Shown here piece by piece: positions 25,492 to 33,077 of a stretch of 64,000 bases of DNA. The stretch is from Bradyrhizobium sp. CCBAU 53338 (lineage in GTDB: Bacteria > Pseudomonadota > Alphaproteobacteria > Rhizobiales > Xanthobacteraceae). Under the pieces are notes generated by a model. It made no database searches, had not been told where the DNA came from, and worked only from the letters and a program-made list of their open reading frames with translations. Both the position numbers and the translations under genes were made by a program. Positions within the stretch are counted from its first letter, which is position 1. Each line of letters starts with the position of its first letter. Location: positions 5,580,001 to 5,644,000 of the forward strand of contig NZ_CP030048.1 in assembly GCF_015291665.1 (NCBI RefSeq), read 5' to 3'.

Positions 25492-25546
25492 GACGCCTCC
25501 TGAAATTGATTGTTAAGGGGTAATTTACCCCTATTTAGGAGGCGTC
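25492..25546 (-). promoter_or_regulatory. Nested inverted repeat that can sequester the Shine-Dalgarno of the gene at 25490
   Basis: Read on the minus strand, GACGCCTCCT (25546-25537) pairs perfectly with AGGAGGCGTC (25501-25492), whose AGGAGG is the ribosome binding site of the GTG at 25490. Inside the loop is a second perfect hairpin, AGGGGTAA (25532-25525), A, TTACCCCT (25523-25516). If transcription begins upstream of 25546, the leader RNA could hide its own ribosome binding site. Alternatively the inner palindrome is an operator. Confidence 0.6.
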
Positions 25547-25597
25547 GCGCGCAATTCCAGCGGTCAATTGTAACAGTGGTTAAGAAGTTTGGCGGTG

Positions 25598-26599
25598 TCA
25601 GGCGACCTTTCGTGTCGCACCGGTCCCATCCAGGAACCCCATAAGTCGGCTGCGGATGATTTGTTCCGCCTCGCTCATGATGCGGTCGACGAGTTCCTTG
25701 CAGGAGGGGATGTCGTGGATGAGACCAGCGACCATGCCGCAACTCCAGGCACCGGCATCCATCTGGCCGTCCAGCATGACCTTGGGATAGACGCCAGCGA
25801 CCTGGTCGTGGATGTCGTCGATCGTGAGCTTGTCGCCCTTGGCGTGCTCGATTTCGAGCAGGCGGTCGACATTGGCGTTTTTCAGCACGCGCTCGGTGTT
25901 GCGCAGGGCCCGCATGATCAGGCGGGTGTCGAGCTCGGTGGCGGCGACCAGCGCGTTCTTCACGTTCTGATGGACCGGCGCTTCCCTGGTCGCGATGAAG
26001 CGCGTGCCCATGTTCATGCCGGCCGCCCCCAGCGACAGGGCCGCGACGAGGCTGCGCCCGTCGGCCATGCCGCCGGATGCCACGAACGGGATTTTCAGCT
26101 CCTCCGCCGCGCGCGGCAGCAGGATCATGTTCGGGATGTCGTCCTCGCCGGGATGGCCGCCGCATTCGAAGCCGTCGACGCTGACGGCGTCGCAGCCGAT
26201 GCGCTCGGCCTTCAGCGAGTGGCGGACCGAGGTGCATTTGTGGATCACCTTGATGCCGGCGGCCTTCAGCGCCGGCATGTATTGCTCCGGACTGCGGCCC
26301 GCGGTCTCCACCGCCTTGATGCCGCCCTCGACGATGGCGGCGATGTACTCCGGATAAGGCGGCGCCGAGAAGGTCGGCAGGAAGGTGAGGTTCACGCCGA
26401 ACGGCTTGTCGGTCATGTCGCGGCAGCGCGCGATCTCCTTGGCGAGCAATTCCGGCGTCTTCTGCGTCAGGCCGGTGATGATGCCGAGCCCGCCGGCATT
26501 GGAGACGGCGGCGGCCAGCTCGGCAAAGCCGACGAAATGCATGCCGCCCTGGATGATGGGATGCTCGATGCCGAACAGTTCGGTGATCGCGGTCTTCAC
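25598..26599 (-). CDS. Nitronate monooxygenase family protein
   Basis: A 333-residue FMN protein of the nitronate monooxygenase/2-nitropropane dioxygenase family. It shows the N-terminal HPIIQGGM motif, the FMN-phosphate region VASGGMADGRSLVAALSLGAAG (about residues 180-201), MGTRFIAT after it, and the histidine in GFECGGHPGED that serves as base in class members. It starts at GTG with AGGAG upstream. The SDR gene lies 65 bp upstream on the same strand, so it is probably part of an HxlR-controlled unit. Many members act on other substrates (for example enoyl reductases), so the physiological reaction is uncertain. Confidence 0.9.
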   Translation of the reverse strand: MKTAITELFGIEHPIIQGGMHFVGFAELAAAVSNAGGLGIITGLTQKTPELLAKEIARCRDMTDKPFGVNLTFLPTFSAPPYPEYIAAIVEGGIKAVETAGRSPEQYMPALKAAGIKVIHKCTSVRHSLKAERIGCDAVSVDGFECGGHPGEDDIPNMILLPRAAEELKIPFVASGGMADGRSLVAALSLGAAGMNMGTRFIATREAPVHQNVKNALVAATELDTRLIMRALRNTERVLKNANVDRLLEIEHAKGDKLTIDDIHDQVAGVYPKVMLDGQMDAGAWSCGMVAGLIHDIPSCKELVDRIMSEAEQIIRSRLMGFLDGTGATRKVA

Positions 26600-26664
26600 T
26601 TAAGTTCTCCTCCCGGAATTTTGCCTGGTGTTGGGATCAGTCTAGCCGGACTTTTGCGCGGCGG

Positions 26665-27402
26665 TCACCATTTCTCGCCGAACGGGCGGATCTCCATCTC
26701 GAAGGTCCAGGCGCTCCTGGGCTGCTGATAGAGCTGCCAATAGGACTCGGCGACGGCCGACGGCGGCATCAGCAGATCGGGATTGTCGAGCGCGTTCGGC
26801 CCGAGCGCCTCGAGCCGGCGCTGCCGCACCCATTCGGTGTCGACGCCGGAATCGATGATGAGATGGGCGACGTGGATGTTCTTCGGTCCGAGCTCGCGCG
26901 CCATTGCCTGCGCCACCGCGCGGAGGCCAAACTTGGCGCTGGCGAAGGCTGCAAAGCCGCTGCCGCCGCGCAAGGAGGCGGTCGCGCCGGTAAAGAAGAT
27001 GTTGCCGCCGCCGCGCGGCAGCATCAGCCGCGCCGCCTCGCGTCCGGCGAGGAAGCCGGAATAGCAGGCCATCTCCCAGACCTTGCGAAACACGCGCTCG
27101 GTGGTGTCGAGGATCGGGAAATTGACGTTGGCGCCGACATTGAAGATGCAGACCTCCAGCGGAGCGTGCTTGTCGGCGTCGTTGAGGAAGGAAATGATTT
27201 CCTCCTCCTTGCGCGCGTCCAGCGAACGCGCATGGATCTCGCCGCCGGCAGATTCAATGTCCTTCACCAGCGGCGCGAGCTTGTCGCCGTTGCGGCGGCC
27301 GGCGAAGACCGTGAATCCCTCGGCCGCGAATTTCTTGGCAATTTCCGAGCCGATGAAATCGCCGGCCCCGATCACGGCCGCGGTCGCATTTCGCTTGGGC
27401 AA
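26665..27402 (-). CDS. Atypical SDR-family protein lacking the catalytic Tyr
   Basis: A Rossmann-fold SDR relative of 245 residues. The cofactor motif reads VIGAGDFIG, and the NNAG equivalent is FNVGANVN. The catalytic YxxxK is FASAK, with Phe153 in place of Tyr and Lys157 kept, and the Ser expected 13 residues before it is Ala. It is therefore unlikely to be a standard dehydrogenase. The TTG at 27402 is chosen because GGAGGAGG lies about 5 nt upstream; an ATG at 27426 without a ribosome binding site would add eight residues. It precedes nitronate monooxygenase on the same strand and is divergent from the HxlR gene, which has a palindrome between them. Confidence 0.85.
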   Translation of the reverse strand: MPKRNATAAVIGAGDFIGSEIAKKFAAEGFTVFAGRRNGDKLAPLVKDIESAGGEIHARSLDARKEEEIISFLNDADKHAPLEVCIFNVGANVNFPILDTTERVFRKVWEMACYSGFLAGREAARLMLPRGGGNIFFTGATASLRGGSGFAAFASAKFGLRAVAQAMARELGPKNIHVAHLIIDSGVDTEWVRQRRLEALGPNALDNPDLLMPPSAVAESYWQLYQQPRSAWTFEMEIRPFGEKW

Positions 27403-27446
27403 GGTCGCCTCCTCCGGTGAGAGCATCCGATTGGAACGGAGGCTAT

Positions 27447-27463
27447 AGTTCTAAAATAGAACT
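27447..27463. promoter_or_regulatory. Perfect 7-3-7 palindrome, likely HxlR operator
   Basis: AGTTCTA (27447-27453), AAA, TAGAACT (27457-27463). It lies between the SDR gene and the divergent HxlR regulator gene, 45 bp from the SDR start. HxlR-family proteins usually bind such palindromes next to their own gene. The identification is by position, not by a known consensus. Confidence 0.65.
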
Positions 27464-27556
27464 GTCAAATACCGGGCTGAAATGCTAGGCTTCGCTCGAA
27501 ATATCTTTGATCGTTCAAGTCAGTTCCTTTTTCAGACTTAAACCGGAGCCGGGATC

Positions 27557-28024
27557 ATGAAGTGGGAAACGTTGGAGGAAGAGCCCTGCTCGCTCTCGCG
27601 CACCGTCGCCGTGGTCGGCGACCGCTGGACGCTGCTGATCCTGCGCGATTGCTTCCTGCGCGTGCGCCGCTTCGAGGCATTCCAGTCCTCGCTCCAGATC
27701 ACGCGGCACCTGCTGTCGGAGCGGCTGAAGAAGCTCGTGCGTTTCGGCATCCTGCGTCGCGTGCCCTATTCCGAGGCGCCGAAGCGCTACGAATATATCC
27801 TGACGCAGAAGGGGCTCGACCTCTATCCTGTTATCATGGCGATGGTGCATTGGGGCGACACTCACATGGGCGACGAGCGCGGCCGCCCGCTGCTGCATGA
27901 GCACAAGAGCTGCGGCAAGCAGTTCGACCCGGTGATGGTGTGCTCGGAATGCGGCGAGCCGCTGCATGCGAAACAGGTGCATGTGCATGCGGGGCCGGGG
28001 CGGCGAGGCGCCGACGCTGCCTAA
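27557..28024 (+). CDS. HxlR family winged-helix transcriptional regulator
   Basis: A 155-residue dimeric DNA-binding protein. The HxlR core (about residues 10-100) has PCSLSRTVAVVGDRWTLLIL, RFEAFQSSLQITRHLLSERL (recognition helix) and the wing around YSEAPKRYEYILT. A C-terminal extension carries CGK...MVCSECGEPL (about residues 119-136), a possible four-Cys metal site; N-terminal Cys11 is also present, where HxlR-type sensors often carry a reactive thiol. This suggests sensing of electrophiles or metals. It is divergent from the SDR/nitronate monooxygenase genes, and its stop overlaps that of the convergent exporter gene by four bases. Confidence 0.93.
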   Translation: MKWETLEEEPCSLSRTVAVVGDRWTLLILRDCFLRVRRFEAFQSSLQITRHLLSERLKKLVRFGILRRVPYSEAPKRYEYILTQKGLDLYPVIMAMVHWGDTHMGDERGRPLLHEHKSCGKQFDPVMVCSECGEPLHAKQVHVHAGPGRRGADAA

Positions 28025-29640
28025 TGCCCCCGCGCCGGCGCGCCGAGATCGATCGGGCGCAGCACCGCCGCGGTCGGAATCATCAGAACCGCGATGACCG
28101 CGAGCGTCCAGAACACGTCGATATAAGCGAGGAAGTCGACCTGCTGCTGCAAAGTGTGGCCGACCCAGGCGACCGCTTGCGAGGCGGCATCGCCGGCGTT
28201 CGAGCCCTGGGCCTGGAAGTAGCGCGTCATCGCGTCGATGGTCTGCTGGTAGCCGAGGTCGGACGGCGCGGCGTGCTCGATCAGGCGGCTCTGATGGAAT
28301 TGCTGGCGCTGCGCCAGAACCGTCTGCGCCAGCGCGACGCCCATGGAGCCGCCGATGTTGCGGGCGACGTTGATCAACGCAGAAGCCTGGTTGGTCTTGT
28401 CGGGCGGCACGCCGTCGTACGAGGCGGTCGTCACCGGCAGGAACAGGAAAGGCAGACCGAGTGCGAGGAAGATGCGCGACAGCGCCGCGTAGCCATAGGT
28501 GATGTCGCCATCGATCCCGGTCAGATGCCACATCGACAGCGCGACGATCGCTGCGCCCGTCATGATGAGATATTTCGGCTGCACCGTGCTGACGAGACGG
28601 CCGACCACGGGCATCAGCACAAGCGTCGCGATGCCGCCTGGCGACAGCGCGAGACCGGCCAAGAGCGCCGTGTAGTTCAGCTCGGTCTGGAGCAGTTGCG
28701 GCAAGAGCTGCGTGGTCGAGATCAGCACTGCGCCGGTGCCGAGCATCACCAGGAAGCAGGCACCGAACTGCCGCCGGCCGAGCAGACGGAGATCGACGAT
28801 CGGCTCCTCGCGCGTCAGCTCCCACGGGATCAGGGCGAGCAGCGACACAGCCGACAGCACCGCGAAGAAGACGATCATGTTCGAGCCGAACCAGTCGTTG
28901 CGCTGGCCTTCGTCGAGCACGTATTCGAGCGAGCCGAGCCCGATCGCAACCAGTGCGAAGCCGACATAGTCGACACGCAGGCCCTTGCTCAGCAGCTTCT
29001 CCCTCTCCTCCTCCGCCCCCGACGGCTCCTTGACCAGCGTGCCGACCAGAAACAGCGAGAGCAGTCCCATCGGCACGTTGATCAGGAACACCCAATGCCA
29101 GCTGTAGGTGTCGGTGATCCAGCCGCCGAGCGTCGGACCGATCACCGGCGCGACGACGACGGCGACGCCGTAGATGGCAAAGGCCTGTCCGCGCTTGTGC
29201 GGAGGGAAGGAGTCGGCGAGGATCGCCTGCTCGCTGGTGGCCATGCCGCCGCCGCCGAGCCCCTGAATGATGCGGAACAGCACCAGCGCCTCGAGATTCC
29301 AGGCGAAGCCACATAAGAGCGATGCGACCGAGAAGATCGCAACGCACATCATGTAGAAGCGCTTGCGGCCGATCACCGTCGAGAGCCAGCCCGAAATCGA
29401 CAGCACGATGGCGTTGGCGACGAGATAGCTGGTGATGACGTAGGTGCTCTCGTCGATGCCGACCGCGAGCCCGCCGGCAATGTGGCGCAGCGCGACGTTG
29501 GCGATGGTGGTGTCGAGCACCTCCATGAAGGTCGCGATCGAGACCACGAAGGCGATGAGGTAGGGATTGTGCCCGCCGGCCGCCGACCGCTCGGGCGACC
29601 AGCCCCCGGCAGAGGCGCCGTCTTGCGTGGCGTCGGTCAT
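28021..29640 (-). CDS. DHA2 family MFS multidrug exporter (EmrB-like)
   Basis: A 539-residue, 14-helix drug:H+ antiporter. The first helix carries the FMEVLDTTIANVALRHIAGG signature (motif D1 of DHA2), motif A follows in GWLSTVIGRKRF, and motif C is in GVAVVVAPVIGPTLGGW. The ATG at 29640 overlaps the stop of the upstream HlyD-type gene by four bases (ATGA), so the pair is translationally coupled. Together they should form a tripartite-type pump across the inner membrane and periplasm. Substrates are unknown; the facing HxlR regulator could be related. Confidence 0.93.
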   Translation of the reverse strand: MTDATQDGASAGGWSPERSAAGGHNPYLIAFVVSIATFMEVLDTTIANVALRHIAGGLAVGIDESTYVITSYLVANAIVLSISGWLSTVIGRKRFYMMCVAIFSVASLLCGFAWNLEALVLFRIIQGLGGGGMATSEQAILADSFPPHKRGQAFAIYGVAVVVAPVIGPTLGGWITDTYSWHWVFLINVPMGLLSLFLVGTLVKEPSGAEEEREKLLSKGLRVDYVGFALVAIGLGSLEYVLDEGQRNDWFGSNMIVFFAVLSAVSLLALIPWELTREEPIVDLRLLGRRQFGACFLVMLGTGAVLISTTQLLPQLLQTELNYTALLAGLALSPGGIATLVLMPVVGRLVSTVQPKYLIMTGAAIVALSMWHLTGIDGDITYGYAALSRIFLALGLPFLFLPVTTASYDGVPPDKTNQASALINVARNIGGSMGVALAQTVLAQRQQFHQSRLIEHAAPSDLGYQQTIDAMTRYFQAQGSNAGDAASQAVAWVGHTLQQQVDFLAYIDVFWTLAVIAVLMIPTAAVLRPIDLGAPARGH

Positions 29641-30794
29641 CGCACCCTGGTCCAGGGCACGACCGACATGCCGGGACCAACGGGCAGATCGGACGGCCAA
29701 TTGTCGACCACGATCTTCACCGGCACGCGCTGCACCACCTTGACGTAATTGCCGGTGGCATTCTCCGCCGGCAGCAGGCTGAATGCGGTGCCGGAGCCCG
29801 GCTGCACGGAAGCGACGTGGCCGGTCAGCTTGTGTCCCGGATAGGCATCGATGCGGATTTCGACCGGCTGTCCCGGCCGCATGTCGGCGAGCTGGGTCTC
29901 CTTGTAGTTGGCGACGACCCAGACGTCGTCGGGCACGAACATCATCAGGCTCTGGCCGGCGGTGACGAACGTGCCCTTGGCGCCGGAGAGCTTGACGACG
30001 CGGCCGGACTGCGCGGCGACGACGTTGGTGTATTGCAGGTTCAGCCTGGCCTGATCGAGCTGCGCCTGCGACTGCTGAAGTTGCGCCCTGGCGCCTTCGA
30101 GCTGGGCCTGCAGCGTCTTGATGCCGAGTTGCGCGGCAGTCACGGCAGTCTTGCTGCGCTCTGTGTTGGCTTGCTGCGCCTGGAGATCGGAGCGGGTCTG
30201 CTGCTGGCGCTGCACGGTGCCGGCGCCCTTCTCGACCAGATCCTGGGCGCGCGCAAACTCCTCCTGCGAGAACTGGAGCTGGGCCTGCGCCTGTTCGAGC
30301 TGCGCCTGGGCCTGCTTGATCTGCTCCCGCTGCGAATCGATCTGCGCCTCGACATTGTCGATGTTGGCCTTGGAGACCTCGACCTGCGCCGCCGCCTGAT
30401 CGACGGCGATGCGATAGTCGCGCTCGTCGATCTTGGCGAGGAGATCGCCGGCATTGACATGCTGGTTGTCGGTGACAGGGATGTCGGTCACGTAACCGCC
30501 GACCTTCGAGGCCACGGAGAAGCTGCGCGCGGCGACGAAGGCGTCGTCGGTGGATTCATAGTGGCGGACATCGAGCCAATAGAGCAGACCGCCGACCAGC
30601 ACTGCGATCAGCACGATGGCGCCGACGGTCGCGAGCAGCCAGTGCGCGGCTAGCCGCTCGCGCAGCGACGGGGTCTTGCCCGGCTTACCGGAGTGATCCC
30701 TGGTTTCGAGCTTGGGATCATGCGATTCCTTTGGAGCTTCCACCCTCTGCGGCTGCTCCGCGGACGGCCCACGCTCCCGGGTTTGAGCATCCAC
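29637..30794 (-). CDS. HlyD family secretion protein (EmrA-like membrane fusion protein)
   Basis: A 385-residue periplasmic adaptor. It has a Pro/Arg-rich cytosolic N-terminus, one membrane helix (about residues 50-72: LLATVGAIVLIAVLVGGLLY), the lipoyl half-motif around GGYVTDIPVTDNQHVNAGD, a long Gln/Ala coiled-coil hairpin (about 120-260) and the beta-barrel with VVAAQSGRVVKLSG. The frame is open upstream but lacks an ATG; GTG at 30794 with GAGGT seven bases upstream is the best start. It is followed directly by the EmrB-like exporter with a 4-bp overlap. Confidence 0.9.
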   Translation of the reverse strand: MDAQTRERGPSAEQPQRVEAPKESHDPKLETRDHSGKPGKTPSLRERLAAHWLLATVGAIVLIAVLVGGLLYWLDVRHYESTDDAFVAARSFSVASKVGGYVTDIPVTDNQHVNAGDLLAKIDERDYRIAVDQAAAQVEVSKANIDNVEAQIDSQREQIKQAQAQLEQAQAQLQFSQEEFARAQDLVEKGAGTVQRQQQTRSDLQAQQANTERSKTAVTAAQLGIKTLQAQLEGARAQLQQSQAQLDQARLNLQYTNVVAAQSGRVVKLSGAKGTFVTAGQSLMMFVPDDVWVVANYKETQLADMRPGQPVEIRIDAYPGHKLTGHVASVQPGSGTAFSLLPAENATGNYVKVVQRVPVKIVVDNWPSDLPVGPGMSVVPWTRVR

Positions 30795-30986
30795 GGCGAA
30801 CACCTCGATCGGACTTCCGGCTGCCGCAAACGGGAATTGGCCATGCGGCGCACGCCGGGAGCCCAACCGCAGCCCTGCGGCATGGTTCCGGGTTGCGGGA
30901 GCACCGCCGTCATTCGTGAACGCGTTGCGCAAGAAAGAAGCGCGACACCATTTGTGCCACGCTTCTTTGGTGACCCGCGCACCCGG

Positions 30987-31145
30987 TCAGTGCGTCTTGG
31001 TCGCGTGCCATTTCTCCAGGTCGGGCTTTTTGTCGCCCGGCTTCTGTTCCTTCTCCGGATTGCCCTTCCAGGGCTTGTCCGTCTGGGCGTGCGATCCCCA
31101 ATCATTCTGATGCCGGGGATCGTCGGTTGGCTTTTCCTGGCTCAT
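30987..31145 (-). CDS. Small hydrophilic protein
   Basis: A 52-residue, very hydrophilic protein beginning MSQEKPTDDPRHQNDWG and ending DLEKWHATKTH, rich in Lys, Glu, Asp and Pro. It resembles the short disordered, hydration- or stress-type proteins frequent in Bradyrhizobium. GGGAG lies upstream of the ATG. The next gene upstream on the same strand is a PRC-barrel gene 26 bp away, so the pair may share the EcfG-type promoter in front of the latter. Confidence 0.65.
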   Translation of the reverse strand: MSQEKPTDDPRHQNDWGSHAQTDKPWKGNPEKEQKPGDKKPDLEKWHATKTH

Positions 31146-31171
31146 CAGATCTCCCACTGTTCGCGATACGC

Positions 31172-31546
31172 TCAAGCGAAGGGAACGCCGTAGTAGGCGT
31201 TGATGCCGCGCATCGCGGCATCGTCGCCCCAGTTCCAGTCACTGCGCTCGCCATATTTCGGCGCGCCTTCCAGCGCCTTGGCGGTGATCCCGGTGACATA
31301 GCCGCCGAGCTCGGTGTCGTATTTCAGCGACTGCCACGGCAGGGGATAGTGATCGTTGCCGAGGCCCAGAAATCCGCCGAAGCCGAGCACGGCGTAGGAC
31401 ACCTTGCCGCTCATCTTGTCGATCATCACGCGTTCGATCGAGCCGATCCGGCTGCGATCGGCACCGTAGACGGATGTTCCCTCGACCTTGTCGCTGCCGA
31501 TCAGCCGGCCCATCTCGCTGCGATCCAGCTCGCCTTGATTCAACAT
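31172..31546 (-). CDS. PRC-barrel domain protein
   Basis: A 124-residue cytoplasmic protein with one PRC-barrel (about residues 13-90): SDKVEGTSVYGADRSRIGSI and MSGKVSYAVLGFGGFLGLGN are diagnostic, followed by HYPLPWQSLKYD. The C-terminal 30 residues are acidic and aromatic. PRC-barrels occur in ribosome maturation and photosynthetic reaction centre proteins, but small stand-alone ones like this are commonly stress-induced in Rhizobiales. A GGAAC-N17-GTT element lies about 33 bp upstream of the start. Confidence 0.9.
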   Translation of the reverse strand: MLNQGELDRSEMGRLIGSDKVEGTSVYGADRSRIGSIERVMIDKMSGKVSYAVLGFGGFLGLGNDHYPLPWQSLKYDTELGGYVTGITAKALEGAPKYGERSDWNWGDDAAMRGINAYYGVPFA

Positions 31547-31578
31547 GTTTCTTCTCCACTCAGCAATGTGTGGAGATC

Positions 31579-31603
31579 AACCGGACGCGATGGCGATCGT
31601 TCC
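31579..31603 (-). promoter_or_regulatory. Candidate EcfG promoter of the PRC-barrel gene
   Basis: On the minus strand GGAAC (31603-31599), 16-nt spacer, GGTT (31582-31579). It points toward the PRC-barrel start at 31546. Confidence 0.5.
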
Positions 31604-31645
31604 TGGCAAGTGACGCTGCGCGCATTGGCCTCGAGCTTGCGCGCG

Positions 31646-31846
31646 TCAAGGCTGGCGTGAAGCTGCGTCCGACTCTCTCGGCATCAAGAAATCATGCATC
31701 TCGGCTGCAGTCTGCAACTGTTCGATACGGGCCACGACGGAGTCGCGCCGATGACCGTCCGGCAGGCGCGACAGTTCGTCCTCGAGCCGCAGCCTCTGCG
31801 CGTCCAGACGTTGTTCGAATGTGTGGGGTTCAGATCGTTTCCGCAT
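31646..31846 (-). CDS. Small hypothetical protein (helical)
   Basis: A 66-residue product starting MRKRSEPHTFEQRLDAQRLR, with a helical core (RLEDELSRLPDGHRRDSVVA) and the ending MPRESDAASRQP. The pattern resembles short rhizobial proteins with an antiparallel two-helix fold. AAGGA lies before the ATG. It overlaps the upstream 52-residue gene by 17 bases, which suggests a two-gene operon. Confidence 0.62.
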   Translation of the reverse strand: MRKRSEPHTFEQRLDAQRLRLEDELSRLPDGHRRDSVVARIEQLQTAAEMHDFLMPRESDAASRQP

Positions 31847-31988
31847 TATCTGTCCTTGGAGGTTGCAGGCCGGGGCTGTTGGCCCAGCGCTCGACCTGAT
31901 CGATGACCTTCTGGTGGCTCGGACGCACTGGTTTCTGCGCATCGGGCTCGTCGGAAAGCTTGCGAGGTAACCTGACGTCCTCTGTCAT
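31830..31988 (-). CDS. Small hypothetical protein
   Basis: A 52-residue product beginning MTEDVRLPRKLSDEPDAQKP and containing SHQKVIDQVERWANSPGL. It is hydrophilic with one short helix. GGGAG is present at the right distance before the ATG at 31988. It precedes and overlaps the 66-residue gene. Its upstream DNA is strikingly A/T-rich (about 32020-32090) and is shared with the divergent gene at 32162. Confidence 0.55.
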   Translation of the reverse strand: MTEDVRLPRKLSDEPDAQKPVRPSHQKVIDQVERWANSPGLQPPRTDNAETI

Positions 31989-32097
31989 GGCCAATCTCCC
32001 TTTCAATGAGAATGCGCCACCGCACAAGTCGTTTCAATAATAACTCATTGATTTTGTTGATTATTTTTACTCATTTGGCTTGTCTTGCGACTCCTGT

Positions 32098-32122
32098 GGA
32101 ACTCTCGTCAAGTTTGTTCGTT
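32098..32122 (+). promoter_or_regulatory. EcfG promoter, exact consensus
   Basis: GGAAC (32098-32102), 16-nt spacer, CGTT (32119-32122). This is an exact match to the GGAAC-N16/17-CGTT pattern described for the EcfG general-stress sigma factor. It ends 39 bp before the ATG at 32162. The -10 overlaps an inverted repeat GTTGAG-N7-CTCAAC (32120-32138). Confidence 0.72.
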
Positions 32123-32161
32123 GAGTAACCTGCTCAACCTGCTCAAATTGCGTGATTGACC

Positions 32162-32404
32162 ATGAACGACCTTCGCGCCGAGCGCCTCCAGGTCATGCTC
32201 TCGCCTGAAGAACTGGCCGCCATCGACGATTTCCGCTTCAAGCATCGCATGCCGACCCGCGCGGCGGGTGTCCGCGAGTTGCTCAAACTTGGACTGGCCG
32301 CTGCCGGCATCGACGCCGTAGCAGGCGTCAAGTCGAGCGATTTCGGCGTGTTCGGCCGCGGGCCCGAGGGGCACGTGCAGGGCAACAACGATTCCGAGGA
32401 CTGA
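32162..32404 (+). CDS. Small protein with ribbon-helix-helix-like N-terminus
   Basis: An 80-residue protein beginning MNDLRAERLQVMLSPEELAA. The pattern of a short strand (RLQVMLS) followed by two helices (PEELAAIDDFRFKH and AAGVRELLKLGLAAAG) fits a ribbon-helix-helix DNA-binding fold such as that of CopG/Arc-like regulators or antitoxins. No toxin gene is next to it. The C-terminus is polar (GNNDSED). It lies below an exact EcfG promoter whose -10 overlaps an inverted repeat, so autoregulation is plausible. Confidence 0.75.
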   Translation: MNDLRAERLQVMLSPEELAAIDDFRFKHRMPTRAAGVRELLKLGLAAAGIDAVAGVKSSDFGVFGRGPEGHVQGNNDSED

Positions 32405-32534
32405 TCTCCCAACAGCAAACGACCCCGGCACGGTGGGTGCCAGGGCCGTCCTTGGAGATGCTTCCGGAGCACCGGGGGCATGTCACCGGAAGCAATCTGT
32501 CGACTCCTCGTGAGAGGATTCGTTCCTCGCAGAT

Positions 32535-32741
32535 TCAGCCGCTGGGCGCAGCGCCGGAATCGTCGGGCGTCATGCCCGAGCCCGGCGTCTTGCTGTCGTC
32601 GTTGAGCTCGGGGTCGCGCGTCGCCTCACGCGAGGGCGAACCGCTTTGGTTCGTGTTGTGCACCGTCTGCGCACGCTGCTTGTCGCGCGGCTGATCCTCC
32701 GCGCGCTTGTCCTTGACGATGCCGTGGTCGGAATGTGCCAT
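32535..32741 (-). CDS. Small hydrophilic protein
   Basis: A 68-residue, highly charged and probably disordered protein: MAHSDHGIVKDKRAEDQPRD at the start, then QTVHNTNQSGSPSREA and a Gly/Ser/Pro-rich end. GAGAGGA precedes the ATG. A weaker EcfG-like element (GGAAC-N16-CGTA, 32777-32802) lies about 36 bp upstream. It belongs to the cluster of tiny stress-type proteins in this region. Confidence 0.68.
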   Translation of the reverse strand: MAHSDHGIVKDKRAEDQPRDKQRAQTVHNTNQSGSPSREATRDPELNDDSKTPGSGMTPDDSGAAPSG

Positions 32742-32825
32742 GCTATCCTCTCGCCTCTTCCGATGCCTCGGAGCGCCTACGCGCCGCTGCGCCGAATGTT
32801 CCTGTGAGCGCGAGAAGCAGCAGTG

Positions 32826-32957
32826 CTAGCTGTGCGCCGCGTGCACCATCACGGATGCATTTTCCTGATGCACCTGCCGAACCGTCGTGACCGTCGCAAA
32901 CGCGACAGAGACGCCAAAGGCGAGAATGAGGGAGAAAAGTGCCAGACGTGGAGCCAT
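32826..32957 (-). CDS. Very small membrane or secreted protein
   Basis: A 43-residue protein, MAPRLALFSLILAFGVSVAF followed by a short polar tail (ATVTTVRQVHQENASVMVHA and AHS). One hydrophobic helix at residues 4-21 acts as signal or anchor. The Shine-Dalgarno AAGGAGG is excellent (six bases before ATG), which is the main argument that this is a real gene. Confidence 0.6.
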   Translation of the reverse strand: MAPRLALFSLILAFGVSVAFATVTTVRQVHQENASVMVHAAHS

Positions 32958-33077
32958 CGCAAAACCTCCTTCTGGAATTGAAAACCAACGCGATCGACTA
33001 TTCCCGGATGATGGTTGATTGGTGCAGCCCATTCCGTGAGCCGCCTCACACGCGGAGTCACCAAAGAGAGAGAGCGG

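Noticed and set aside
27447..27463. SOS box in the HxlR-SDR gap
   Set aside because: The site is an inverted GTTC-N7-GAAC, not the direct GTTC-N7-GTTC repeat of alphaproteobacterial LexA, and it sits next to an HxlR gene.
32777..32802. EcfG promoter for the 68-aa gene at 32741
   Set aside because: GGAAC-N16-CGTA has a mismatch at the last -10 base; kept only as a weak hint in the gene entry.
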